A stretch of 64,000 bases of DNA from Tranzscheliella williamsii (taxonomy: Eukaryota; Basidiomycota; Ustilaginomycetes; Ustilaginales; Ustilaginaceae). The position numbers were made by a program, and so were the translations under genes. The notes under the pieces are model-generated. The model was not told the origin of the DNA and ran no database searches. It saw only the letters and a program-made list of their open reading frames with translations. Within the stretch, counting starts at the first letter, position 1, and the number at the start of each line of letters is the position of its first letter. The stretch spans positions 186,001 through 250,000 of the forward strand of contig JALBYF010000008.1 in NCBI GenBank assembly GCA_023212725.1, read 5' to 3'. Of this stretch, positions 1-9,295 are shown one piece after another.

Positions 1-1
1 G

Positions 2-1639
2 GACTGTAATCTCAGTGGCCTCCCATGTGTCAGCAATACGACTCTGCGCATCCTGGCTGAAAGCTGCAAACGTCTGCAAGTCCTTCACATCAACCGCTGC
101 CACCATGTCGACAGCGATGGTCTACGTTTCTTTATTATAGAGCTGGAAGCTACACAGGCTGCCCAGACGCTATCCGGTCTCAGCGAACGGAATAGTTCGT
201 CGAGCTTTAAGGAACTGCATGCCGCCGGCATCTCCGGTATGAATGCGGTGACAATGTCACTACTAGGACGACACTGGCCGAATCTGGAAGCACTAGATGT
301 GTCCTACTGCTCCGATGTCAATGACACTGCTATTGCAAGCCTGGTCAGCAGCGAAGGCGACATTATTTCGCAAGACAGTTGCGTAGTCCTGAGCGCTCGT
401 CAGGCGGGTACTTTCAATGACGAAGGGGCAGTCCGAAGACTGTTTCCATACCTGAAGAAACTAAAGCTCTCTTCCTGCAGAGCCCTTACTGATCGTGCTT
501 GCACCTCGCTAGCTCATTCTGCGCCACACCTAGAGGTTCTGGAGCTGGCCAATATCGGCACTGGGATCAAAGATGCTGGCCTCGTCAAGCTGTTGGCGAC
601 AGTGCCTCATCTGAAGAAGCTTGATCTGGAGAGGGCTACCCAGATCACGGACGCTGTGCTGACAGCACTTACTCCTCCCGAATCTCATGCCGAGGCGTAT
701 GGTCTGGCGGTGCCAGATGAGGACGCGCTGACATCCGGGCAAAGGCCACGTGGCTCGATCTTAGCCATAGCCCGTCGTTCTGTCAGCCGACGAAGACCCG
801 GTAACCGGTCATCCATCGCCGAGGACCAGGCGCCTGGGTATAGCGAGGATGCTGTCAACGCCCTGATACCTGCTACTGGCACCGAGCTGACTCACCTGGT
901 GCTGTCTTCGGCAAACCAGCTGACAGCTGAGGCATTGCTCCTGCTTATCGACCGATGTCCATTCTTGCTGCACCTGGAGTTGGACGACACACATGCTAAC
1001 AACGCCGTCGCCACCCACTTTGTGTACCTCGCCCGTTATCGAAAGGTGCAGAATGCATACCTAAATCTTGTCGACTGCCGATCCTTCTCCCGAGACACCT
1101 TTTCGCATTTAATCCATCTGGATGGCCCTGACGGCGGTGTTCGACCGCGCTGCGGCCGGCGTGGTCACGCCTTTCGCCACTTCAATTATGATGATGTCGA
1201 AATTCCAGCTTCAGTAGCTTTAGGGGAGCCGAGTGAAGAAGGCGATGCGGCTGCGGCTGCGGGGCCGGAGAGGCAGAGCCACCTTTCTGCTCTTGACAAA
1301 GGCAACGACGAGTGCAACGCCTTGAAACCTGTGCTCCAGAGTTTCTGGGGCTGGCAGGCTGTCGATGCACGGCTCAAGTGGAAGCGTAAGGCGGAGTTGA
1401 AGGCCAACAAGCGTGTAGCTGGCAAGAGTAAGGTGGGCAGCGCCATGGTCATGGCGCTTGGCCTGCCAGGACGAGGCAACAGCAACAGCCGTGATCCTTT
1501 CACCCTCGACACGGCCGCCGCCGCAAGCGGCCTCGGAAACCACAGCAGATGGTCACGCCTCGTCTCCTCGGCTACTGCCGACCAGGACGCCGAGGACAGG
1601 GAGGACGACGACGATGCCCGTGGATGCGTCGTCATGTAG
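2..1639 (+). CDS. Leucine-rich-repeat protein with C-terminal CaaX box (5' end off window)
   Basis: The frame is open from base 2, so the start and any F-box lie upstream of the window. The visible part holds cysteine-containing LRRs of the AMN1/FBXL/Grr1 type, with units shaped like LxxLxLxxCxxVxDxxLxxLA. They recur from the first residues to about base 700 and again at about 880-1010, separated by a basic Ser/Arg-rich insert (about 740-830). The C-terminal third is low complexity (Ala, Asp, Arg). The last four residues are CVVM, a CaaX box whose terminal Met favours farnesylation. FBXL2 and FBXL20 are known F-box LRR proteins with a CaaX box, so a membrane-tethered SCF substrate receptor is the likely role. 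LRR assignment is firm; the F-box is inferred because it cannot be seen. Confidence 0.8.
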   Translation, partial: DCNLSGLPCVSNTTLRILAESCKRLQVLHINRCHHVDSDGLRFFIIELEATQAAQTLSGLSERNSSSSFKELHAAGISGMNAVTMSLLGRHWPNLEALDVSYCSDVNDTAIASLVSSEGDIISQDSCVVLSARQAGTFNDEGAVRRLFPYLKKLKLSSCRALTDRACTSLAHSAPHLEVLELANIGTGIKDAGLVKLLATVPHLKKLDLERATQITDAVLTALTPPESHAEAYGLAVPDEDALTSGQRPRGSILAIARRSVSRRRPGNRSSIAEDQAPGYSEDAVNALIPATGTELTHLVLSSANQLTAEALLLLIDRCPFLLHLELDDTHANNAVATHFVYLARYRKVQNAYLNLVDCRSFSRDTFSHLIHLDGPDGGVRPRCGRRGHAFRHFNYDDVEIPASVALGEPSEEGDAAAAAGPERQSHLSALDKGNDECNALKPVLQSFWGWQAVDARLKWKRKAELKANKRVAGKSKVGSAMVMALGLPGRGNSNSRDPFTLDTAAAASGLGNHSRWSRLVSSATADQDAEDREDDDDARGCVVM

Positions 1640-2159
1640 TGTCGGCAACATCCCCGCACCATTTATCCGAAAAAATCAGCGAGCAGGATACCGTAGCAGG
1701 CACTGACCTCGTTACGCCTCATCCGCCCACATCTTCAATGCTCACGGACTGCTTCTACATACTAATAGCATTCTTAGCATGGGGGAAGTTTCTTAGTATG
1801 GACATTATTTTGACTGTAAAGTATAGCCCGTTCCTCTTTTTTTGCTGTATGTCTTGCTGTCGCTATCGCATCGATGTCGCCTTTGCTTCTGCATAATCAC
1901 AATGTCATCGTTAACAACGCTGAATAAAAGAAGGGCATGCAAGCGGAACGATATATATTGTTAGATCTGATCGGCCCAAAGTGGAGGTCGTCCCATGGAA
2001 GCATGCGGGATGGTCCGAGCACGGCTGGCGGGAGCTGACACACCTAAGCTTGTCTACTGGTGCGCTCGAGCGGCGAAGGGGATGTCGTCTGCACCACCAC
2101 TCGGAACTTGCGCAGCCAGGTTCTAACGCCATCTGGATCTCGACGTTGGGAAGCGGGTG
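1640..2159. other. Intergenic: LRR-gene 3' region and GLO2 promoter
   Basis: No coding frame here looks real. An AATAAA at 1923-1928 on the plus strand is a possible polyadenylation signal for the upstream gene. The rest is presumed promoter and leader of GLO2. Confidence 0.5.
1923..1928 (+). terminator. Possible polyadenylation signal AATAAA
   Basis: A perfect AATAAA lies 284 bases past the LRR stop codon. Fungal poly(A) signals are degenerate, so this rests on position and match only. Confidence 0.3.
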
Positions 2160-3092
2160 ATGAGCATTGCACGACGTGCGCTTACACGACGAGGGACGCT
2201 GAACTGTCTGTTGCCTGGTGGCCGAGTGGCGTATAGCTGTACACGACGGACGCTGGCGAGCAGTGCGGTAGTGCGGAGGATGAAGATCCACACGGTGCCG
2301 GTGCGGGAGGACAACTACGCGTATATCCTGCAGTCGACGACGACGGGGCAGGCGGTCTTTGTGGATCCGTACGACCTGGATGCGGTGACGGCGGCGGCGG
2401 AGGCGGCGGGGATCCGCAAGGAGGATGTGGTGGGGCTGTTGACGACGCATCATCACTTTGATCATTCGGGCGGGAACGAGGCGTTTGCGGCGGCGTATCC
2501 GGGGCGGGAGGTGGTGGGCGGGAGTGGGCAGGTGCCTGCGCTGACGCGGGAGGTGCGCGGGGGCGAGCGGGTGGAGCTGCTAGGTGGCGTCGCCATTGCG
2601 TGTGTCGCGACGCCGTGCCACACGCAGGACCACATCTGCTACCACGTCACCGAGAGCGCGGCGCCGCAGAACAGCGCCGTCTTCACCGGCGATACGCTCT
2701 TCATCGCCGGGTGCGGCCGCTTCTTCGAGGGCGAGCCGCACGAGATGCTTGCCGCCCTCGACAAGCTCGCCGCCCTGCCGCCCACCACCACTGTCTACTG
2801 CGGCCACGAGTACACACGCGCTAACGCAGCCTTCGCCGCCGCACTCCTCCCCGACGACCCCAGCATCGCCGCCCTGGTCCGCGACCTCCAGAACAGCCGC
2901 AACGCCGGCTGCACCACAGGCATCTACTCGATCGCTGACGAGCAGGCCCATAACCCCTTCATGCGCTGCCGCGACCCCCTCGTCCAACACGCCGCCCAGC
3001 AAGCCGCCAACACCTCCACCTCCTCCCCCACCGACGTCATGCGCCTCCTCCGCGAACTCAAAAACGCCGGCAAGATCAAGGCCAGCATCTAG
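2160..3092 (+). CDS. GLO2: Hydroxyacylglutathione hydrolase (glyoxalase II)
   Basis: This metallo-beta-lactamase-fold enzyme hydrolyses S-lactoylglutathione to D-lactate and glutathione, the second step of methylglyoxal detoxification. The metal-binding THHHFDH motif is at about residues 95-101. Further ligands are seen in HTQDH, FTGDTLF and CGHEYT. The 310-residue frame starts at ATG 2160; the codon just before it is GTG. The first 40 residues are Arg- and Ser-rich with no acidic residue, typical of a mitochondrial presequence. A second in-frame ATG at 2280 begins MKIHTVPV, exactly where cytosolic glyoxalase II starts. Dual localisation from two starts is therefore likely, as known for human HAGH. 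Alanine codons switch from GCG to GCC inside the gene (see findings). It converges with the AT-hook gene, 163 bases between stop codons. Confidence 0.95.
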   Translation: MSIARRALTRRGTLNCLLPGGRVAYSCTRRTLASSAVVRRMKIHTVPVREDNYAYILQSTTTGQAVFVDPYDLDAVTAAAEAAGIRKEDVVGLLTTHHHFDHSGGNEAFAAAYPGREVVGGSGQVPALTREVRGGERVELLGGVAIACVATPCHTQDHICYHVTESAAPQNSAVFTGDTLFIAGCGRFFEGEPHEMLAALDKLAALPPTTTVYCGHEYTRANAAFAAALLPDDPSIAALVRDLQNSRNAGCTTGIYSIADEQAHNPFMRCRDPLVQHAAQQAANTSTSSPTDVMRLLRELKNAGKIKASI

Positions 3093-3255
3093 CCCCCTTC
3101 CCGTTCCCATTTCCATTCCTATTCCCGTTCTTCTCTTCGCTCCCGACCATGTTCCTACTTTCCCAGCTTGTCGGTGCGCGGTCAACGCGGCTAGACAGTG
3201 TGAATGCGATGCGTGTTGTACAAATACAGTTGTGGCGGGCGGTGTACGCAGCGGG

Positions 3256-5694
3256 CTAGGGCGGAACGCGGGTAGCGAGGAGGTCAAAGACACGCAGGTT
3301 GCGGCGGAGGAAGGGGGGTGAGCGGGGTTGGGGTGCGGGGGGCGGGTCGGCGAGCTCGGACTTGATGCGCGGGGGGTGGTTCGGGGGGGCGGCTGGGTGT
3401 GCGGCGTGGGAGCGGCTGGCCCAGCGGCGCCAGAGCGCGCGCGCATCGAGCGGCGGGGCACGGCGGAAGATGTGCAGCTTGCGCACCAGCTTGGCGCGCG
3501 GCGCGTGCGACGCGCCCGGCCGGCGCAGGTAGGCGAGCAGCGCGCGCAGGTCGAGCTTCGCCGTCGCCGTCCGCCGCGCGCTGTGCTGCGCTTTGAGCAG
3601 CTCAAAGTTCGCCCGCTTGGTCGCGGCCGGGAAGAGTTCCGCGCGCCCCGCGCCGTCGTCGGCGCCACCCGCCACCGCTGCCTCCGCCAACGGCAGCGAG
3701 AAGCAGGACGTCCAGCAGTACCAGCCGATCGGCCCACCGCCTTGCGCACCTTCCAGCCGCGGTACGCCGGCGCGATCGCCGTCGACCGTCTCCAGGGCCA
3801 GCCGGATCATCCAGTTGGTTCGGCAGGCAGAGTGGACAAACATGGTGTGGGTCTCGCATCGGCCCGGTCTCGCCTCCTCGCTTTGCAGGGGCAAGCAAGG
3901 CGCAGGTGGCAGACGGTCCAGGCTCTCCTCGCAGCTGTTTTCCGCCTTAACCTTAATAGCAGCGGGCGGCGCCGCCCCCGCGTCCGTGGTGGGCAGCGGC
4001 CACTTCCTGGGTCTACCGCGCTTTCTTGGGATTTGGAGGCCAGATTCGTCCAGCAACGGAGCCCAAGTTTGCTTGCCATTGACGAACCTTGGCCTCCTGG
4101 GCGGTTTGCCTACTGGGACCGATGATGTCGCTGGCTCTTTCCCATCTTGCCCGTCAACAGTCGGCTTTTTGTCCGCAGAGGCGGAGGACGGACGTTCTTT
4201 GGCTTTGGTCTTGATCTTCTTGGGTTTCGGAGCGGTGTTCTTCGGGCTGGGTACTGCCTTAATTTTTTTATCCGGAGTCGTGACAACAGTGGCACCGGCC
4301 GACCTGGCGTGTTGCAGCCAGTCGCTCACGTCGATCAGCGGTGCCAAGTTCTGATCGGCCTTTCCCTCGGCCGCCTGCTGCTGCATCCGCAGCCGCATGA
4401 TATCCACACGTCTAGCATCGGCATACTTGCGGATACCGTTCTTGAGTTTCTGCTTTGTCTCTGTGCTCTCGGCCCTGGTCTCGATGATCGCCTTGGCGCG
4501 TCTTTCGAGCGCCTTGAACTTTTTGGGCGAGACCGGCCGCGTGGAGACATCGGCGAGCGCCCTGACCGTCTCTTTCGCCGTCATGTGCGATCGTTTCTTG
4601 ACGCTGCTTAGCAGCGGCCGCTCGGCGTCCGCCTTGTACAGTTTCTTGCGTTTAGCCACACTTTGCCTGCCGCCTGCATCCGCAACCGCAGACATCGGAG
4701 ATATGTGCGCAGGGAGAGGCTCTGGGGGACGCGGACGCGGCGTGACAGCCGAAGGACCTGCTTGTCCGGGATAGGCTGAGGGTGGGTGGTAGACAGCGCC
4801 ACCAGGCATGAACGGATGCACGGACGGCTGGGCAGGCGTCCAGAACATCGAGCCGGGCTGAACAAGCGCGGAAGTCGGCGGCTGGCTGTGCGGAGAGAAA
4901 AAGTGAGGATGCGGGAAGGTGATGGGCGCGCCGAAGCCTGGATAGGCAACGGCGGGCGCAGCGCTTGGCGCTTGCACAGGGTGGCTCCATGCCATGGCCG
5001 ACGGCAAGAAAGGGTGCATCGAGTTCTGGACGGGCGCATAATGAGCATAAGCTGGAGCGGATGGGAAGCTCTGATGTGGCAAACTGCTGTGGTTTGGTTC
5101 GGGATGTATGTCCGGGTAGCCGGTGCCGGCTACATTGGGCGCTTCCCAATAGGCCCGTTCCTTGCCCTTGCTCTTTGCCTTGTGCGCTGACGCATGGCTC
5201 CGACGAACGAGCGCATCGAGTGCTGGGCGAGCCGTGGTCGAACGAACCTGCTGGAGCGCCAGGAGCTGGTCCTGACGACGCGCAAGGGTGCGGTCGTCGT
5301 GGGCCGATGAGCCCGTGCGATCTTCGGTTCGCCGGGCAGCAACCTCGTTGGATTTGCTGTAGCCCTTCACAGCACGAGCGTATTGCAGAATTGGCGCGTG
5401 CTTCGCGGCGGTCGCCACGGCTCTTTTTGCCGGTTTGGCAGCGAAAAGGCGCTGGTACGTCCTTGTATCCTGCACGTCCACACCGTCGAGCGCCCGCTCG
5501 GCGTCATTGCGTGCCCAAGGAGTGCGGGCTGCCACAGGCGTAGGATCGTACGGTCCGCGCGCGGAGCCCGAAGCCTGAGCAGATGCGGCAAACGCCGCAG
5601 CGCTGTCCTTGCTAGCAGTGGAAAAGAGGCGTTGGTATGCCTTCTCAAACTCGCCGTCGACGTCGATGCCGTCGTCATCCGAGCGGCGCGTCAT
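3256..5694 (-). CDS. Unrecognised AT-hook protein with a Cys/His cluster
   Basis: A single 812-residue frame starting at ATG 5694. I do not recognise the family. Residues 557-566 carry a classical AT-hook core (RKRGRPRKW), which binds the AT minor groove. A short motif YQRLF occurs twice near the N-terminus (residues 20-24 and 80-84). Residues about 190-340 are Pro/Ser/His-rich and probably disordered, and 345-500 are basic. A cluster at 613-664 (C-x2-H, H-x2-C, then C-x2-TSC-type spacing around GWYCW) could bind zinc. It is followed by a basic helical segment (690-760). A nuclear chromatin or DNA-binding role is inferred only from these features. The 3' end is C-rich on the coding strand. 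Confidence 0.7.
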   Translation of the reverse strand: MTRRSDDDGIDVDGEFEKAYQRLFSTASKDSAAAFAASAQASGSARGPYDPTPVAARTPWARNDAERALDGVDVQDTRTYQRLFAAKPAKRAVATAAKHAPILQYARAVKGYSKSNEVAARRTEDRTGSSAHDDRTLARRQDQLLALQQVRSTTARPALDALVRRSHASAHKAKSKGKERAYWEAPNVAGTGYPDIHPEPNHSSLPHQSFPSAPAYAHYAPVQNSMHPFLPSAMAWSHPVQAPSAAPAVAYPGFGAPITFPHPHFFSPHSQPPTSALVQPGSMFWTPAQPSVHPFMPGGAVYHPPSAYPGQAGPSAVTPRPRPPEPLPAHISPMSAVADAGGRQSVAKRKKLYKADAERPLLSSVKKRSHMTAKETVRALADVSTRPVSPKKFKALERRAKAIIETRAESTETKQKLKNGIRKYADARRVDIMRLRMQQQAAEGKADQNLAPLIDVSDWLQHARSAGATVVTTPDKKIKAVPSPKNTAPKPKKIKTKAKERPSSASADKKPTVDGQDGKEPATSSVPVGKPPRRPRFVNGKQTWAPLLDESGLQIPRKRGRPRKWPLPTTDAGAAPPAAIKVKAENSCEESLDRLPPAPCLPLQSEEARPGRCETHTMFVHSACRTNWMIRLALETVDGDRAGVPRLEGAQGGGPIGWYCWTSCFSLPLAEAAVAGGADDGAGRAELFPAATKRANFELLKAQHSARRTATAKLDLRALLAYLRRPGASHAPRAKLVRKLHIFRRAPPLDARALWRRWASRSHAAHPAAPPNHPPRIKSELADPPPAPQPRSPPFLRRNLRVFDLLATRVPP

Positions 5695-6796
5695 GGCTGC
5701 AACATTGGCGTCTGTGTAGGAACAGGTGCGGTGTCAGATCATGCTTTCGACACTGGATCTGCGCAACCCGGTGGCGAAAAGGTGGTGCTGAAGGAGGCGC
5801 TCTGCTTGTCGCTGCTGCTGCTGAGACCGAGACTGCGCTTCAAGTGAGGTTAGAGAAGATGGCAGTGCGAAATCACACGGTCGCAGGGGCACTTACGCTT
5901 CTCCATTCCGCAGATGTCACAATTTCAAGTCTCGGGGCGTATTACTACGGTACTACGCACCTCAATCGCGATTCCACGCTCCAAATCGTACTTTCAGTGA
6001 TTCATATTGGAAACACTTTTAAGTGGTGTGCGAGAATCGCGGTTCCAAAGGTGCGTTAATTCCTAGTGAATTGAAATCCTCTCCCTCGGCCACACGCGTC
6101 GCGTACTGCTGACGAGAACGCTGAAGGAGTGTTCTCCGATCTCACAATCTCTCCACCAAGCTCAACCCCCATCGTGGGTTCATGGTCCAGATTGTGATTG
6201 ATAGCTGGCCTAAAAGCGACACTCTTCAAACCAGATCGCCGCTGCCATGCTGGGAACATAAGAGTATGTAGTATTGCTGCGGACTCTTGGAGAGCTTCAT
6301 ATGCTGCGATATGTGTGGGTTGTGATGGTAGCCGTTCTTTTGCAAGAGCGGGATGTGCTGGGACACAAGGGGAAGAAGGGAATCGCTAGCGAAAGAATGC
6401 GAGACAGACGCGGTGGGAAGCAGCATCTGCCTTGATGTCGCCGTATCAGAGCTGAGACAAGCGGAACGACACCTTTTTGATCGTGGTGAGGAGGGAAAGG
6501 AAAGGAAAAGAAAACCGCTGGTGGAGAGGTCGAGTACCAAGGATCAACAAGCTCGACGAATCTCCCGCAACCAATGCCAGCGGCTGATGGACACCGAGCG
6601 TCATCCATCTGGGACAGCAGCAGCTACAGTTCAGAGCGCCTGTTCAACATGTAGAAAAAGTACACAGGAATCCCGAAAAAATGTGAACAGATCGACTCCA
6701 ACACTGCGCTGCCGATGCCCCGTAAAAGACCATCTTCGGCGAGAGGCGACAGGTCCGTCTGTGCTGCACAGAGGGCCAAAAGGAAGAACCAGCCGT
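5695..6796. other. Intergenic between RPS5 3' end and the AT-hook gene
   Basis: About 1.1 kb between two minus-strand genes. It should hold the AT-hook promoter and the RPS5 3' UTR. Open frames here are short and show no family resemblance. I see no RNA gene or repeat. Confidence 0.5.
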
Positions 6797-8158
6797 TTAA
6801 CGGTTGGATCGGGCAACTCGCTCCATCTCGTCACGCTTCTTGATGGCGTACGAGTTGGAAGATCCCTTGGCGGCGTTGATCAGCTCATCGGCAAGGCACT
6901 CGGCGATCGACTTGATGTTTCGGAAGGCCGACTCTCGGGTACCAGTGGTAAGCAGAGTGATGGCAGTGTTGACCCGTCGCAGAGGGGACACATCGACGGC
7001 CTGTCGTCGGACGGTACCGGCCGAGCCAATTCGGGTGGAGTCTTCTCGGGGACCAGTGTTGATAATGGCATCAACAAGGATCTGGATAGGGTTGGCATCG
7101 GTGAGCAGGTTGATGATCTCAAAGGCGTGGGCAACGATCCGAACGGCCATGATCTTCTTGCCGTTGTTTCGGCCGTGCATCATCAAGGAGTTCACGAGTC
7201 GCTCGACGACCGGGGTCTGGGCCTTCTTGAAAGCCTTGTTCTGGTATCGCCCAGCGGTGTGGGGAGTGTAAACGGCATTTCGGAGCGAGATGTAGTCGTT
7301 CAGGGAAATGTCCTTGACCTCAACTTCTTGAGCGCTGTTAGGATAGGTAACAAAAAGAAAAGGTACGGGACAGTCAGTCATCAGATACACGAGGCTGACA
7401 GCTATGCCGCGGCTGCATCCAAGATCTGCACAGTAGTCCGACTGGGACGAGGTCGTCGTTCCATCCCGTTTGAACCTGTTCCATGCTCTTTGAATGCCAT
7501 CAACGCTCCGTCCTGCGGGTCACTGTTGAGAACCCAGTACAACCGAAAACCTGCCCCAAAGCATTAGAACAAAACGGTAGCAGTTGTCGTTCCCTTCGGC
7601 CCTGTGGCGGTTGCCCATCTAGCGTCCTCCGGTCCCCTGCGCCGACCTCCAATTGCTGCTGACGCTGATGGATACTTACTCCCACTTTCCGAAAAGGCGG
7701 ACACTGCCCACCTGAGGGGCGGCAACGGCAGCGACGTCCTCTGCAGGAGCGTGAATGATCATCGAGTCAAAGCACGATGATGGGTGCAAACGTGAAGAGT
7801 TGATGATCGATGTAGGTAGACGTTGCGAAAGAGTCGATGTAAAGCGATAAACGGAAGTAAGAAAGGTCATGGCGGTCAGTATGCTGTTTGGATCTCCGTA
7901 AAGACTCTGCAAGGCTTCCCCGTCCAAACGACAGTCCAGCTGCCGACACCGATCCACCAACCAACAACGTCGCACCGACGTCCGCGTAACGACGTTGGAT
8001 GCCAATAGTCCGTCCAACGTTTGTGTAGCAACCACCGTCGTCCGTCGCTATCCCATGCCATCTCCTGCCAAAAGTCCTCTCTGGGGGAAGCCGTGCTCGA
8101 AGTCGGTTGCATTTGCTGCGGCTGTCCGAGACTCACTGGGAATTCCGACCTTGGCCAT
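6797..8158 (-). CDS. RPS5: 40S ribosomal protein S5 (uS7), three exons
   Basis: Exons: 8158-8137 (22 nt), 7740-7680 (61 nt), 7334-6797 (538 nt), giving 206 residues. Intron 1 runs from GTGAGT to CTGCAG (396 bp) and intron 2 from GTAAGT to TAACAG (345 bp); both splices keep frame. The mature protein reads MAKVGIPK... then [14 protein letters not shown], and the last exon carries the uS7 core: [38 protein letters not shown], and the conserved end KSIAE...[14 protein letters not shown]. It belongs to the small-subunit head, near the mRNA exit and E site. Introns sit at the 5' end, usual for ribosomal protein genes. The tiny first exon is the least certain part, though its splice phase fits exactly. 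Confidence 0.92.
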
Positions 8159-9295
8159 GATGGGCTATAGAGTTGTCGATATGTCTTTTGTCCACGGGGT
8201 CGGGAACAAAAAGCAGGACGGGATGGTGATGAAGGGTTGGTGACGAGAGTCTTGAAGAGGTGGTTGGTGGAAGCTCAAGGATCGCGATCTCGGAATCTCC
8301 AAGACTAGCCCTAGGCGTAGCCGTCTGCGCGCCAAGCGCCGGTGCTCTTCCAGGCCGCCCTTGGCTTTGGTTGCCGACTTGGCCATGCTTTCGCTGAGTT
8401 CGACTTTCAGCAACGATCGCGACTCGATGTCGGAACCTCTTGAATATCAGCTGAAGTGCAGACTACAGGATGACTTGCCTGCATTTCAAGCTGGGGATTA
8501 CGATCTGACCAATTTCGTACTTTAGCCCCTTATCAAGTGTGGACTTACGAACTGGGGTGTCCCATATGTCGAATACAAAAAAGCTGCATCACGTGCGTTT
8601 ACTCTATAGATTAGAGATCTTCGGCCGAGCAATGCACTATTCGGAACCGAACTGGCCTCGCTCACCCGTTGTACGCTTTAACATGTGAAGCGCGGTATTG
8701 CATCGGGTCGCCGATACCCTATGACAGAGCTTACCCTTGTGGTTGTGTGGCGTACTTCTGTTCCGTCGATATGTGGACACTCTGTTTCCGACCCCTTTCA
8801 CCAGCACGATCATGCCTCTCTCTGCGTCTGGCCGCTTTGCGGACCCTCATGTGGTAGACAGTCGAGAGTTCCCTTGTTGGCAGTTACCCGCGTTGCCACA
8901 AGCCTTGTCTGCAGAGAGGCATTGTCGCGGTGTCAGCGCTACTTGTACATGTACAGGTGACTGCTAGCCCGCAGGCAGAAGCACAAGGGGTGATTTGACA
9001 GCGTAGTCTCATCGGTTAGATATTGTTACATGAACACCGCACCGGTGGTGCGTGGCGGGATCGACGATCTTACAGGGATACACAGAAACGTAGTGAGCGC
9101 GGTGCTTGTGCATCCAAATGCCAGACGTTGGGCCGGAGAGAATGGGCAAAAGAGGTGGAACGGGAACACCGTACTGATACATTGTGACTGGGTTGGTTTC
9201 GTGCAGTGTCACATCAGCACACTATAATAAAGGTAGCGAATAGACCAAAAAATGTGGGGAAGTCGCAAAAGGCCGAAGTCGCTTCGGTAAGAAGG
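8159..9295. other. Intergenic: RPS5 promoter and TBL1-like 3' region
   Basis: About 1.1 kb. A minus-strand open frame (ATG 8386 to stop 8165) ends six bases before the RPS5 ATG but resembles no protein I know; it is probably leader or promoter sequence. Nothing else is supportable. Confidence 0.5.

Noticed and set aside
6353..7567. 404-codon plus-strand open frame opposite RPS5
   Set aside because: It is the antisense shadow of the RPS5 last exon and resembles no protein, whereas RPS5 is unmistakable.
8165..8386. Open frame (ATG 8386) ending six bases before the RPS5 ATG
   Set aside because: Could be an upstream open frame, but no homology is visible and the transcript start is unknown.
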